NCBI GenBank assembly: GCA_029884515.1
Contig: JAOUHR010000173.1
Location: 1 to 5,311, forward strand
DNA from: Gemmatimonadota bacterium
GTDB taxonomy: Bacteria; Gemmatimonadota; Gemmatimonadetes; Gemmatimonadales; Gemmatimonadaceae
Direction of reading: 5' to 3'
DNA length: 5,311 nt
The notes below the pieces were generated by a model. That model did not search any database, was not told where the DNA came from, and saw only the letters and a program-made list of their open reading frames with translations. Positions 1-5,094 of the stretch are shown one piece after another (position 1 is the first letter of the stretch; each line of letters starts with the position of its first letter). A program made the translations under genes and the position numbers.

Positions 1-933
1 CCAGGGCGCGGCCGACGGATCGGCGGCGGGCGCCGTCATCACCCTGAAGTTCCGCGCGTCCTCGTTCGTCTGGATGAAGAAGACGCCGTTCCCCGCGGTG
101 ACCTCGTACTCCACCCCCGGACGGCGCGGGGCGATCACGCGCGGCGCAGCCGTCGGTTCGGCCGCGGGGATCACGTGCCACTCCCCCGACGTGAACGACG
201 TGCTCGAGAGGAGGATCCATTCCCCGCTCCGTGAGCGCTGCACGCTCACGTTGTAGAGCGGGTCCGGGTCGTGGTACACCAGGACGTCCGCCGCGCGCGG
301 CGTGCCGAGCACGTGCCGCCAGACCGTGTCGCCGCGCTTGGCGGAGTCGGGGGTCTGGTAGAAGAGCGTGCGGTTGTCGCTCGCCCAGGCGAGGCCCCAG
401 CTCAGCTTCTCGATCTCGTCGGGCAGCCACGCGCCGGTGCCGAGGTCGCGGATGCGGAGCGTGAAGTCCTCGTAGCCGTTGGTGTCCACGAGCACGGCGA
501 GCCGCTGGTGATCCGGGCTCACCTCCATGCCGCCGAGGTCGTAGAAGGCGAACCCCTCGGCCTCCGTGTTCTGGTCGAAGTAGATCTCCTCCGGTGCGTC
601 GAGCGACCCGCGCTTCCTCGCGTAGATCGGGTACGCCTTCCCCTTCTCCGTGCGCGAGTAGTAGAACCACCCGTCGCGCGGCACCGGCACCTGGCTGTCG
701 TCCTCCTTGATCCGGCCGAGCATCTCGTCGTAGAGCTGCTGCTGGAGCTCCGCGGTGTGTGCGGTCATCGCGTCGGTGTATGCGTTCTCCGCCGCGAGGT
801 AGGGGATCGTCTCCGGGTCGTCCTTGTCGCGGAAGTAGGCGTAGTCGTCGACCCGCACCTCGCCGTGCAGCGTCGTCGTGACGGGGCGCTTCCTGGCGAC
901 GGGCGGGGTGGGCTGCTGGGCTTCCTTGGCCAT
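1..933 (-). CDS. ptrB: Oligopeptidase B (S9A serine peptidase), N-terminal part, cut by window edge
   Basis: The 311 visible residues run from the start codon to the left edge of the window without a stop. The family is the S9A prolyl-oligopeptidase group, whose oligopeptidase B members are usually about 700 residues and cleave short peptides after Arg/Lys. Seen directly: VDDYAYFRDKDDPETIPYLAAEN (about 28-50), the helix LQQQLYDEMLGRIKEDD (63-79), then VPVPRDGWFYYSRTEKGKAYPIYARK (82-107). These match the N-terminal extension and the entry to the beta-propeller in this family. Later propeller strands include GGMEVSPDHQRLAVLVDTNGYEDFTLRIRDL (134-164) and LAWASDNRTLFYQT (181-194). The catalytic Ser-Asp-His domain is off-window, so activity cannot be judged. 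No signal peptide is seen, so a cytoplasmic location is likely. An in-frame ATG at 976-978 would add 15 residues (MHQIARALPAPSTIP). Neither start has a good Shine-Dalgarno sequence. The 933 start is preferred because it sits closer to the conserved block. The gene is divergent from the DUF4442 gene. Confidence 0.9.
   Translation of the reverse strand, partial: MAKEAQQPTPPVARKRPVTTTLHGEVRVDDYAYFRDKDDPETIPYLAAENAYTDAMTAHTAELQQQLYDEMLGRIKEDDSQVPVPRDGWFYYSRTEKGKAYPIYARKRGSLDAPEEIYFDQNTEAEGFAFYDLGGMEVSPDHQRLAVLVDTNGYEDFTLRIRDLGTGAWLPDEIEKLSWGLAWASDNRTLFYQTPDSAKRGDTVWRHVLGTPRAADVLVYHDPDPLYNVSVQRSRSGEWILLSSTSFTSGEWHVIPAAEPTAAPRVIAPRRPGVEYEVTAGNGVFFIQTNEDARNFRVMTAPAADPSAAPW
230..250. repeat. Perfect 8-bp hairpin inside the oligopeptidase B gene
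   Basis: CGTGAGCG (230-237) and CGCTCACG (243-250) are exact reverse complements separated by five bases (CTGCA). The hairpin lies within the codons for NVSVQRSRS of the oligopeptidase. Its GTGAGCG core is the same heptamer found at 5019-5025 in the right-hand intergenic array. It may be chance in a G+C-rich gene; no function is claimed. Confidence 0.4.
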
Positions 934-1000
934 CGGTATGGTTGAGGGGGCTGGAAGTGCGCGGGCGATCTGATGCATCGGCAACCCACAACCTAGAGGA

Positions 1001-1122
1001 GTGAGGTGTGAGGTGTGAGGTGTGAGGTGTGAGGTGTGAGGAACAACGCTTGGCCGTCGAGGCACGAGTGACCCGCGGGTCACGCCGCCGTTACCTTACA
1101 CCTCCCACCTCACACCTCACAC
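1001..1122. repeat. Inverted heptamer tandem-repeat element (GTGAGGT)n ... (ACCTCAC)n
   Basis: The left arm has five exact tandem copies of GTGAGGT (1001-1035) plus a sixth, GTGAGGA (1036-1042). A degenerate copy (TAGAGGA) may precede it at 994-1000. The right arm holds ACCTTAC, ACCTCCC, ACCTCAC, ACCTCAC (1093-1120) plus AC, the same heptamer in inverted orientation. CACCTCACACCTCACAC (1106-1122) pairs exactly over 17 bases with the left arm, in several possible registers. The arms enclose a 50-base spacer (1043-1092) that contains a 16-bp palindrome. Either strand read 5' to 3' meets the G-rich arm first, so both divergent transcripts could fold into the same hairpin. I see no transposase or target-site duplication. 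Confidence 0.9.
1068..1083. promoter_or_regulatory. Perfect 16-bp palindrome, possible operator
   Basis: GTGACCCGCGGGTCAC is a perfect inverted repeat with no central gap, located in the spacer between the two heptamer arms and in a divergent intergenic region. Its size and symmetry suit the binding site of a dimeric regulator. It could equally be the terminal stem-loop of the larger inverted element. No regulator gene is in the window. Confidence 0.45.
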
Positions 1123-1130
1123 GTGCAGTC

Positions 1131-1613
1131 ATGCCCTCCACCGGCAAACGCCTCCTCGATCTCTGGAAGACCCTGAGCCCCCTCCCCGGCGGCCAGTGGC
1201 TCTTCGCGATGATCTTCAGCCGCACGGTCCCCTACTCGGGCTCCGTCGGCCCGCGCATCCGGGTGCTCGAGCCGGGCCACGCGCGCGTCGAGATCCCCGA
1301 CCGCCGCTCCAATCGCCAGCACCTGGGCTCGGTGCACGCCATCGCCCTGATGAACGTCGCGGAGATGACGAGCGGGCTCGCGATGATGGCTGCGCTCCCG
1401 GAGGGGATCCGCGGGATCGTGACGAGGATCTCCATGGAGTACCTGAAGAAGGCGCGCGGGACGATCACCGCCGTCGCGCACGTCACCGTGCCGCCGGTCA
1501 CCGGCGACATCGACTTCGACGTCACCGCCGACTGCATCGACCCCGAGGGCACGGTCGTCGCGCGCGCGACCGTGACGTGGCGCCTGGGCCCCGTGCGCGA
1601 GAAGCGCGCCTGA
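1131..1613 (+). CDS. DUF4442 hotdog-fold protein (putative acyl-CoA thioesterase-like)
   Basis: A 160-residue protein. The whole length reads as a single hotdog domain of the DUF4442/PaaI-like type. Visible blocks are LWKTLSPLPGGQWLF (11-25), PYSGSVGPRIRVLEPGHARVEIPDRRSNRQHLGSVHAIALMNVAEMTSGLA (34-84) and EYLKKARGTITA (103-114), with the last strand DPEGTVVARATVTWRLGP (137-154). NRQHLGSVHAIAL followed by NVAE is the usual region of the central hotdog helix, where active-site residues of thioesterase relatives lie. The substrate is unknown and enzymatic activity in DUF4442 proteins is generally unproven. The ATG at 1131 is chosen because family homology begins right after it. A longer in-frame reading from 1029 would translate the heptamer repeats. 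No Shine-Dalgarno is visible. The stop overlaps the next start (TGATG), implying a two-gene operon with the nitronate monooxygenase homologue. Confidence 0.87.
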   Translation: MPSTGKRLLDLWKTLSPLPGGQWLFAMIFSRTVPYSGSVGPRIRVLEPGHARVEIPDRRSNRQHLGSVHAIALMNVAEMTSGLAMMAALPEGIRGIVTRISMEYLKKARGTITAVAHVTVPPVTGDIDFDVTADCIDPEGTVVARATVTWRLGPVREKRA

Positions 1614-2581
1614 TGGAGACCGCCTTCACCCGCCACACCGGTGTCGCGGTCCCGCTGATCTGCGGCCCGATGTACCCCTGCTCCAATCCGGAGCTCGTGG
1701 CGGCGGTGAGCGAGGCGGGCGGGCTCGGCGTGATCCAGCCGATCTCGCTCACCTATGTGCACCGCCACGACTTCCGCGAGGGCATCCGCCACATGCGCTC
1801 GCTCACCGCCAAGCCCATCGGCTTCAACGCCCTCATCGAGGCGAGCAGCAGGGTCTACTTCGAGCGGATGCAGCGCTGGATCGACATCGCGCTCGAGGAG
1901 GGAATACGCTTCTTCCTCACCTCGCTCGGCAACCCCAGGTGGGTCTGCGAGCGCGTGCACGCGGTGGGGGGCGTGGTGTACCACGACGTCACCGAGCGGA
2001 AGTGGGCACAGAAGGGCGTGGACGGAGGCGTGGACGGCCTCATCGCCGTCAACTCGCGCGCCGGCGGCCACGCGGGGCGGAAAGGGCCGCAGGAACTCTT
2101 CGACGAACTCGCCCCCTTCGGCGTGCCGCTCGTCTCGGCGGGCGGCGTCGGTACGCCGGAGGACTTCGCGCGGCAGCTCCGCATCGGCTACGCCGCCGTG
2201 CAGCTCGGCACGCGCTTCATCGCGACTCCCGAGTGCCGGGCGAGCGACGCCTACAAGCAGGCGATCGTGGACGCCGGCGAGGACGACATCGTGCTCACCG
2301 AACGCCTCACCGGCGTGCCCGTCGCCGTGATCCGGAACGCGTACGTCGACAAGCTCGGCACCGACGCCGGCGCGTTCGCGAAGTGGATGCTCCGGGGACG
2401 GCGCACGAAGCACTGGATGCGCACCTGGTTCGCCCTCAACTCGGTGCGACGGCTCAAGAAGTCGCTCAACAGCACGGACGTGAGCACGGAGTACTGGCAG
2501 GCCGGGCGCTCGGTGTCGGGCATCCACGACATCCGGCCCGCCGCGCAGATCGTCCGGGAGTTCGCGGCAGCGCTCGACTAG
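1613..2581 (+). CDS. Nitronate monooxygenase / 2-nitropropane dioxygenase family FMN enzyme
   Basis: A 322-residue TIM-barrel flavoprotein of the NPD/NMO family. These enzymes oxidise alkyl nitronates such as propionate-3-nitronate; the fold is shared with FabK enoyl-ACP reductases. The N-terminal strand and loop ICGPMYPCSNPELVAAVSEAGGLGVI (16-41) match the usual first FMN-contact region. GFNALIE (70-76) follows. VNSRAGGHAGRKG (147-159) carries the conserved AGGHxG, with His153 the likely catalytic base by family analogy. SAGGVGTPEDFA (175-186) and QLGTRFIATPECRAS (197-211) are the phosphate-binding segments. LTGVPVAVIRNAY (232-244) and YWQAGRSVSGIHDIRPAAQIV (294-314) are the typical C-terminal parts. 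Length is normal for the family. The true substrate could be something other than a nitronate, since many homologues are uncharacterised. Its ATG overlaps the preceding TGA by one base. Its TAG overlaps the convergent gene's stop. Confidence 0.92.
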   Translation: METAFTRHTGVAVPLICGPMYPCSNPELVAAVSEAGGLGVIQPISLTYVHRHDFREGIRHMRSLTAKPIGFNALIEASSRVYFERMQRWIDIALEEGIRFFLTSLGNPRWVCERVHAVGGVVYHDVTERKWAQKGVDGGVDGLIAVNSRAGGHAGRKGPQELFDELAPFGVPLVSAGGVGTPEDFARQLRIGYAAVQLGTRFIATPECRASDAYKQAIVDAGEDDIVLTERLTGVPVAVIRNAYVDKLGTDAGAFAKWMLRGRRTKHWMRTWFALNSVRRLKKSLNSTDVSTEYWQAGRSVSGIHDIRPAAQIVREFAAALD

Positions 2582-4167
2582 GGCGTCGCGTCCGGACGCG
2601 CCGCGCCGGCAGGGCGCCCGCCCTCCGGCCACCACCGGTGCGTGAGCACCGTCACCGAGCCCGGCCGCACCGTCACGGTGCCGAGCGAGAAGGCCTCGCC
2701 CCCGCGCGTGACCTCGATGGGGAACTCCCCCACCGGCAGTCGCACGCGCGCGATCGTGACGCGATCGGGGAGGAGCTGCCAGGCGCGGAGGTCGGGCTGG
2801 TCGAGCACCTGGGAGCCCGCGTGCACGGCGAGGAGGCCGATGCCCAGCAGGATCGCGCCGGCGATCTTCCAGCCCTTCCCGCCCTCGTCGTCGCCCTTCT
2901 TGTCGTCGCCCGACTTCGACTTGACCGGCTCGTCGTCCTTCTTCTTGTCGTCGTCGCTGCTGGCGATGTCGCCCGCCTTCTCGAATGCGGCCCCGGCGCC
3001 CTTGAGCGAGAGGTCGCGCACCACCGACCGGGCCACGGCGCGCGCCAGTCGGGCGGGTTGCCGGCGGTCGAAGTCGGCGCGCACGGCGTCGCTGACGCTC
3101 ATCGTGATCGTCGAGGCCGGCATCGCGACGGGTGTCACGACGGGCACGGCGACCGAGGCCGCGTCCGGCTCGGCATCGGGCGCGGCCCCTAACGCCCGCG
3201 CGCCGAGCGGCTCCGTGGAGCGCACGAAGAGCGAGGGCTCCATGGTCGGCCAGCGGATGGAGACCGACCGGTAGTCGTCCGCCGCCCAGTCGCGCTGCTC
3301 GTACCGGCGCGCGCCCATCCGCGACACCGCGGCGCTCCGCCGGTCGTCGTCGTCGCTGTCGAGCGCGTCGAGTTCGTCCTTGCGATACCAGAAGAGGAGC
3401 GAGTTGGGCTCGGGCCGGTCCACGAAGCCATCCTCGATCAGCACCACCACGTCGCCGTGCCCCGCGTCGGGCGCCGTGGTGTCGCCGGGGAGCGCGGCGC
3501 CGAGCAGCTCGAGCGCGTTCCGGTACGAGACGTCGGCGTCGTTGCGCTCACCCGCCACCTCGTACAGCACCCCGGCCACGTAGCGCATCACGCCCTGGAA
3601 CTCCCTGGGCGGCTGTGGACCCTGGTCACTGGCGAGGAGGGTGGAGAGACGCCGCGCCTCGACGGCCGCCGCGTCGCGGTCGTTCCGCGCCAGCCAGGTG
3701 AGGCCGCCGTAGTACGGGATGAACATCTGCTCCGCGGGCCCCGGGTAGTACGGCAGCGCGCCGTCGCCGGTGAGCAGCGCCTGGCCCTGGTCACTCAGCC
3801 GCTTCGTCCACCGATCATAGACGATGCTCCACGCGCGGTCCATCGAGCGGACACCCTCGTCGAGTTCGCCCGCGTGCATCGCCACGACGCCCTTGTACAG
3901 GTGTCGCAGCAGCGCGTCGGCGGGGGCGATCTTCTTCTGCTTGAGCAGTTGCCACGCCGCGTCGTACTGCTCCGCCGCGAGCGTGCGGCGGATCTCGCGC
4001 TCGGCGGGGATCCCCGCCGGCCCCGCGCGCCATGACTGCCCCGCGCTCGCGCACGCGGTGCCCAGCAGCACGGCCAGCAACGCGATCGCGCCCCGCCCCC
4101 TCGCGTGTGCGAGGAGCGAGGCGCGCGTGCGGTGCCGGACGCCGTGCGTGGGACGGCGTGCGCACAT
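2578..4167 (-). CDS. COG3014-like TPR-containing lipoprotein
   Basis: A 529-residue predicted lipoprotein. After a long basic n-region comes a hydrophobic stretch AIALLAVLLGTAC with Cys39 as the probable lipidated residue. The lipobox GTAC is permissive rather than classical. Residues about 60-225 are helical and TPR-like: ALLRHLYKGVVAMHAGELDEGVRSMDRA (85-112) and FQGVMRYVAGVLYEVAGERNDADVSYRNAL (190-219). GDVVVLIEDGFVDRPEP (238-254) and LARAVARSVVRDL (374-386) follow. A strongly acidic/basic linker (about 402-433) comes next, then a hydrophobic segment (IAGAILLGIGLLAVHAG, 435-451), then DQPDLRAWQLLPDRVTIARVRLPVGEFPIEV (456-486). The order, with ADLRSW-like and LP...R..LP.GE motifs near the end, resembles COG3014 lipoproteins, which can lie beside LpoB-type genes. 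That assignment is from memory of the family. It starts one base after the upstream lipoprotein's stop (TAA C ATG), so the two are surely co-transcribed. No strong Shine-Dalgarno is visible. The stop shares CTAG with the convergent gene. Confidence 0.88.
   Translation of the reverse strand: MCARRPTHGVRHRTRASLLAHARGRGAIALLAVLLGTACASAGQSWRAGPAGIPAEREIRRTLAAEQYDAAWQLLKQKKIAPADALLRHLYKGVVAMHAGELDEGVRSMDRAWSIVYDRWTKRLSDQGQALLTGDGALPYYPGPAEQMFIPYYGGLTWLARNDRDAAAVEARRLSTLLASDQGPQPPREFQGVMRYVAGVLYEVAGERNDADVSYRNALELLGAALPGDTTAPDAGHGDVVVLIEDGFVDRPEPNSLLFWYRKDELDALDSDDDDRRSAAVSRMGARRYEQRDWAADDYRSVSIRWPTMEPSLFVRSTEPLGARALGAAPDAEPDAASVAVPVVTPVAMPASTITMSVSDAVRADFDRRQPARLARAVARSVVRDLSLKGAGAAFEKAGDIASSDDDKKKDDEPVKSKSGDDKKGDDEGGKGWKIAGAILLGIGLLAVHAGSQVLDQPDLRAWQLLPDRVTIARVRLPVGEFPIEVTRGGEAFSLGTVTVRPGSVTVLTHRWWPEGGRPAGAARPDATP
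2587..2624. terminator. Two consecutive palindromes after the nitronate monooxygenase stop; weak terminator candidate
   Basis: CGCGTCCGGACGCG (2587-2600) is a perfect 14-bp palindrome beginning five bases after the plus-strand stop. AGGGCG/CGCCCT (2611-2616 and 2619-2624) forms a second stem. Neither is followed by a T-tract on either strand. They also lie inside the last codons of the convergent lipoprotein gene (the GRPAGAARPDA region). They could slow polymerase at the convergent junction, but an intrinsic terminator of the classical kind is not seen. Confidence 0.28.
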
Positions 4168-4168
4168 G

Positions 4169-4981
4169 TTACTTGACCTGTCGCTCGAGGATCAGGATCC
4201 GCTGCTGCGCCATCGCGATCGCCTCGGCCATCTTCGCGTTCGCCTCGCCCTTCGCCTGGATCCGCTCGATCTCGAGCGAGAGCAGGAACCGCTGGTAGCG
4301 CATCAGCGCCTCCTGCGGGCGGAGCTGCAGGTCGAGCAGGCGAGCCGCCTTGTACTGCGGATCGGCGGCCTCGGGGTCGAGCACGCTCGCGCGGTCGTAG
4401 CGATTGAGCGCGCCGTCGAGGTCGTTGGAGGCGACGAGGTCGTCGCCCTCGCGCACGAGCGCGACCGCGGCGGCCTTGTTCTGCGCGACATCACCCGTCC
4501 CGGTCGCGCGGCTCGCGACCAGGATGCCCTGCGGTCCGCGCCGGCTCACCACCGCCACGCCGCCGTCGGCGATCTGGACCATCACGATCTCGCCCACCCG
4601 GTCGCGCGGCGCGACGGAGGGCCGGAAGGGGACCATCACGGCCGAGCCGCCGCCGCGCCGCACCGCCCACACCTGCGGCAGGCTGTGCGAAGCGGCGTAG
4701 ACCTGGGCCTCCGTCATCCCCATGGCGATCTCGCCACGCGCGATGCTCTCGCACAGCGGCGGCGCGCAGCCGGTGGTCGCGATGGCGTAGATCGAGTCCA
4801 TCGAGGCCTGGAGCGAGAGGCGTTCGGCCTCGGTGGCGGGCGCGGCGAGCGCGCCCTCGGCGGCGATGACCTTGTCGCCGTTCACCATGATCGGCTGCTC
4901 GCGCACGCGCTGCGGGTACGGCGCGCAGGCGGCGGCCGCGAGGACCAGCAGTGCGGTGCGGTGGATGGGTTGCGTGAGCAT
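4169..4981 (-). CDS. Unassigned TPR-like lipoprotein between LpoB-type and COG3014-like genes
   Basis: A 270-residue predicted lipoprotein. The signal TALLVLAAAAC places Cys19 as the likely lipidated residue, with a permissive Ala-rich lipobox. Residue +2 is Ala, so outer-membrane retention is possible under the E. coli Lol rule. Residues 54-80 are helical and contain Cys72 and Cys77, which could form a disulfide. ARGEIAMGMTEAQVYAASHSLPQVW (81-105) recalls the GMT..QV...G.P motif of BamE/SmpA-like domains. It is followed by a beta-rich stretch (AVMVPFRP, GEIVMVQIADGGVAVVSRRG) up to about 150. Residues 168-236 look like two TPR-type helical pairs (VREGDDLVASNDLDGALNRYDRASVLDPEAADPQYKAARLLDLQLRPQEALMRYQRFL). 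The C-terminus (237-270) is a long charged helix, probably a coiled coil. I do not recognise a named family and claim no function. The start is supported by an AAGGAG six bases upstream. The stop lies one base before the COG3014-like start. Confidence 0.87.
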   Translation of the reverse strand: MLTQPIHRTALLVLAAAACAPYPQRVREQPIMVNGDKVIAAEGALAAPATEAERLSLQASMDSIYAIATTGCAPPLCESIARGEIAMGMTEAQVYAASHSLPQVWAVRRGGGSAVMVPFRPSVAPRDRVGEIVMVQIADGGVAVVSRRGPQGILVASRATGTGDVAQNKAAAVALVREGDDLVASNDLDGALNRYDRASVLDPEAADPQYKAARLLDLQLRPQEALMRYQRFLLSLEIERIQAKGEANAKMAEAIAMAQQRILILERQVK

Positions 4982-4987
4982 CGTGGG

Positions 4988-4993
4988 CTCCTT
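4988..4993 (-). promoter_or_regulatory. Strong ribosome binding site (AAGGAG)
   Basis: On the minus strand AAGGAG is followed by CCCACG and then the ATG at 4981-4979, a six-base spacing. It is the only textbook Shine-Dalgarno near a start codon in the window and fixes the start of the 270-residue lipoprotein. It lies 11 bases downstream of the C-rich arm of the heptamer array on the transcript. Confidence 0.7.
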
Positions 4994-5004
4994 GGACTGC
5001 AGAG

Positions 5005-5093
5005 GTGGGATGGGAGGGGTGAGCGGGGAGGGGGCGCATCCGGGAGCGCGAGTGGTTCCTCACCGCTCACCGCTCCCGTCTCCCCGCTGCCGC
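5005..5093. repeat. Second, degenerate inverted heptamer-repeat element
   Basis: The left arm reads in sevens as GTGGGAT, GGGAGGG, GTGAGCG, GGGAGGG (5005-5032). The right arm reads CTCACCG, CTCACCG, CTCCCGT, CTCCCCG, CTGCCGC (5059-5093). Exact inverted matches between the arms include GGTGAGCGG (5018-5026) with CCGCTCACC (5063-5071), and AGCGGGGAG (5022-5030) with CTCCCCGCT (5080-5088). The spacer is 26 bases. Period, polarity (G-rich arm first on both strands) and the GTGAG/CTCAC core agree with the element at 1001-1122, but the copies are more diverged. It fills nearly all of the 113-base gap between the LpoB-type stop and the next start. A hairpin there could terminate, attenuate or stabilise the transcript. 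Confidence 0.72.
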
Positions 5094-5094
5094 G

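Larger units (their letters stand above)
934..1130. promoter_or_regulatory. Divergent intergenic region between oligopeptidase B and DUF4442 genes
   Basis: Both flanking genes start by reading away from this 197-base gap, so it must hold promoters for both unless either gene is transcribed from further away. No convincing -35/-10 pair was found by eye on either strand. The gap is dominated by the inverted heptamer array (1001-1122) and its central palindrome (1068-1083). The right arm ends only eight bases before the ATG at 1131, leaving no Shine-Dalgarno for that gene. Confidence 0.5.

Noticed and set aside
271..945. Plus-strand open frame of 224 codons opposite oligopeptidase B
   Set aside because: It is the antisense shadow of a gene with strong family motifs. 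The reading has no ribosome site or domain pattern.
943..1095. Sigma-70-type promoters in the divergent gap
   Set aside because: TTGGCC near 1050 and TTGTTC near 1048-1043 (minus) resemble -35 boxes, but no acceptable -10 box lies at proper spacing in either direction.
1001..1122. CRISPR array
   Set aside because: The repeats are 7 bp, directly abutting and inverted, with no unique spacers of constant length and no cas genes nearby.
1029..1130. N-terminal extension of the DUF4442 protein through the heptamer repeats
   Set aside because: The extra 34 residues translate the repeats and palindrome, and family similarity starts just after Met at 1131.
1196..1612. 139-residue upstream extension of the nitronate monooxygenase frame
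   Set aside because: It is out of frame with the overlapping DUF4442 gene and Arg/Ala-rich without motifs. The ATG at 1613 begins at the normal family N-terminus.
263..1986. 12-base inverted match GGTGTACCACGA between the oligopeptidase and nitronate monooxygenase genes
   Set aside because: Both genes encode Val-Tyr-His-Asp there with the same preferred codons. There is no extended similarity or structural reason to pair across 1.7 kb.
1232..2635. Long open frame (467 codons) on the minus strand opposite the DUF4442 and nitronate monooxygenase genes
   Set aside because: The translation is rich in Arg, Ala, His and Val without recognisable motifs. It is antisense to two genes with clear family matches and is explained by G+C-rich codon bias.
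3619..3795. Direct repeat CCCTGGTCACT at 3620-3630 and 3785-3795
   Set aside because: Both copies encode Ser-Asp-Gln-Gly in the same gene with no further similarity around them, so it is probably coincidence of codon choice.
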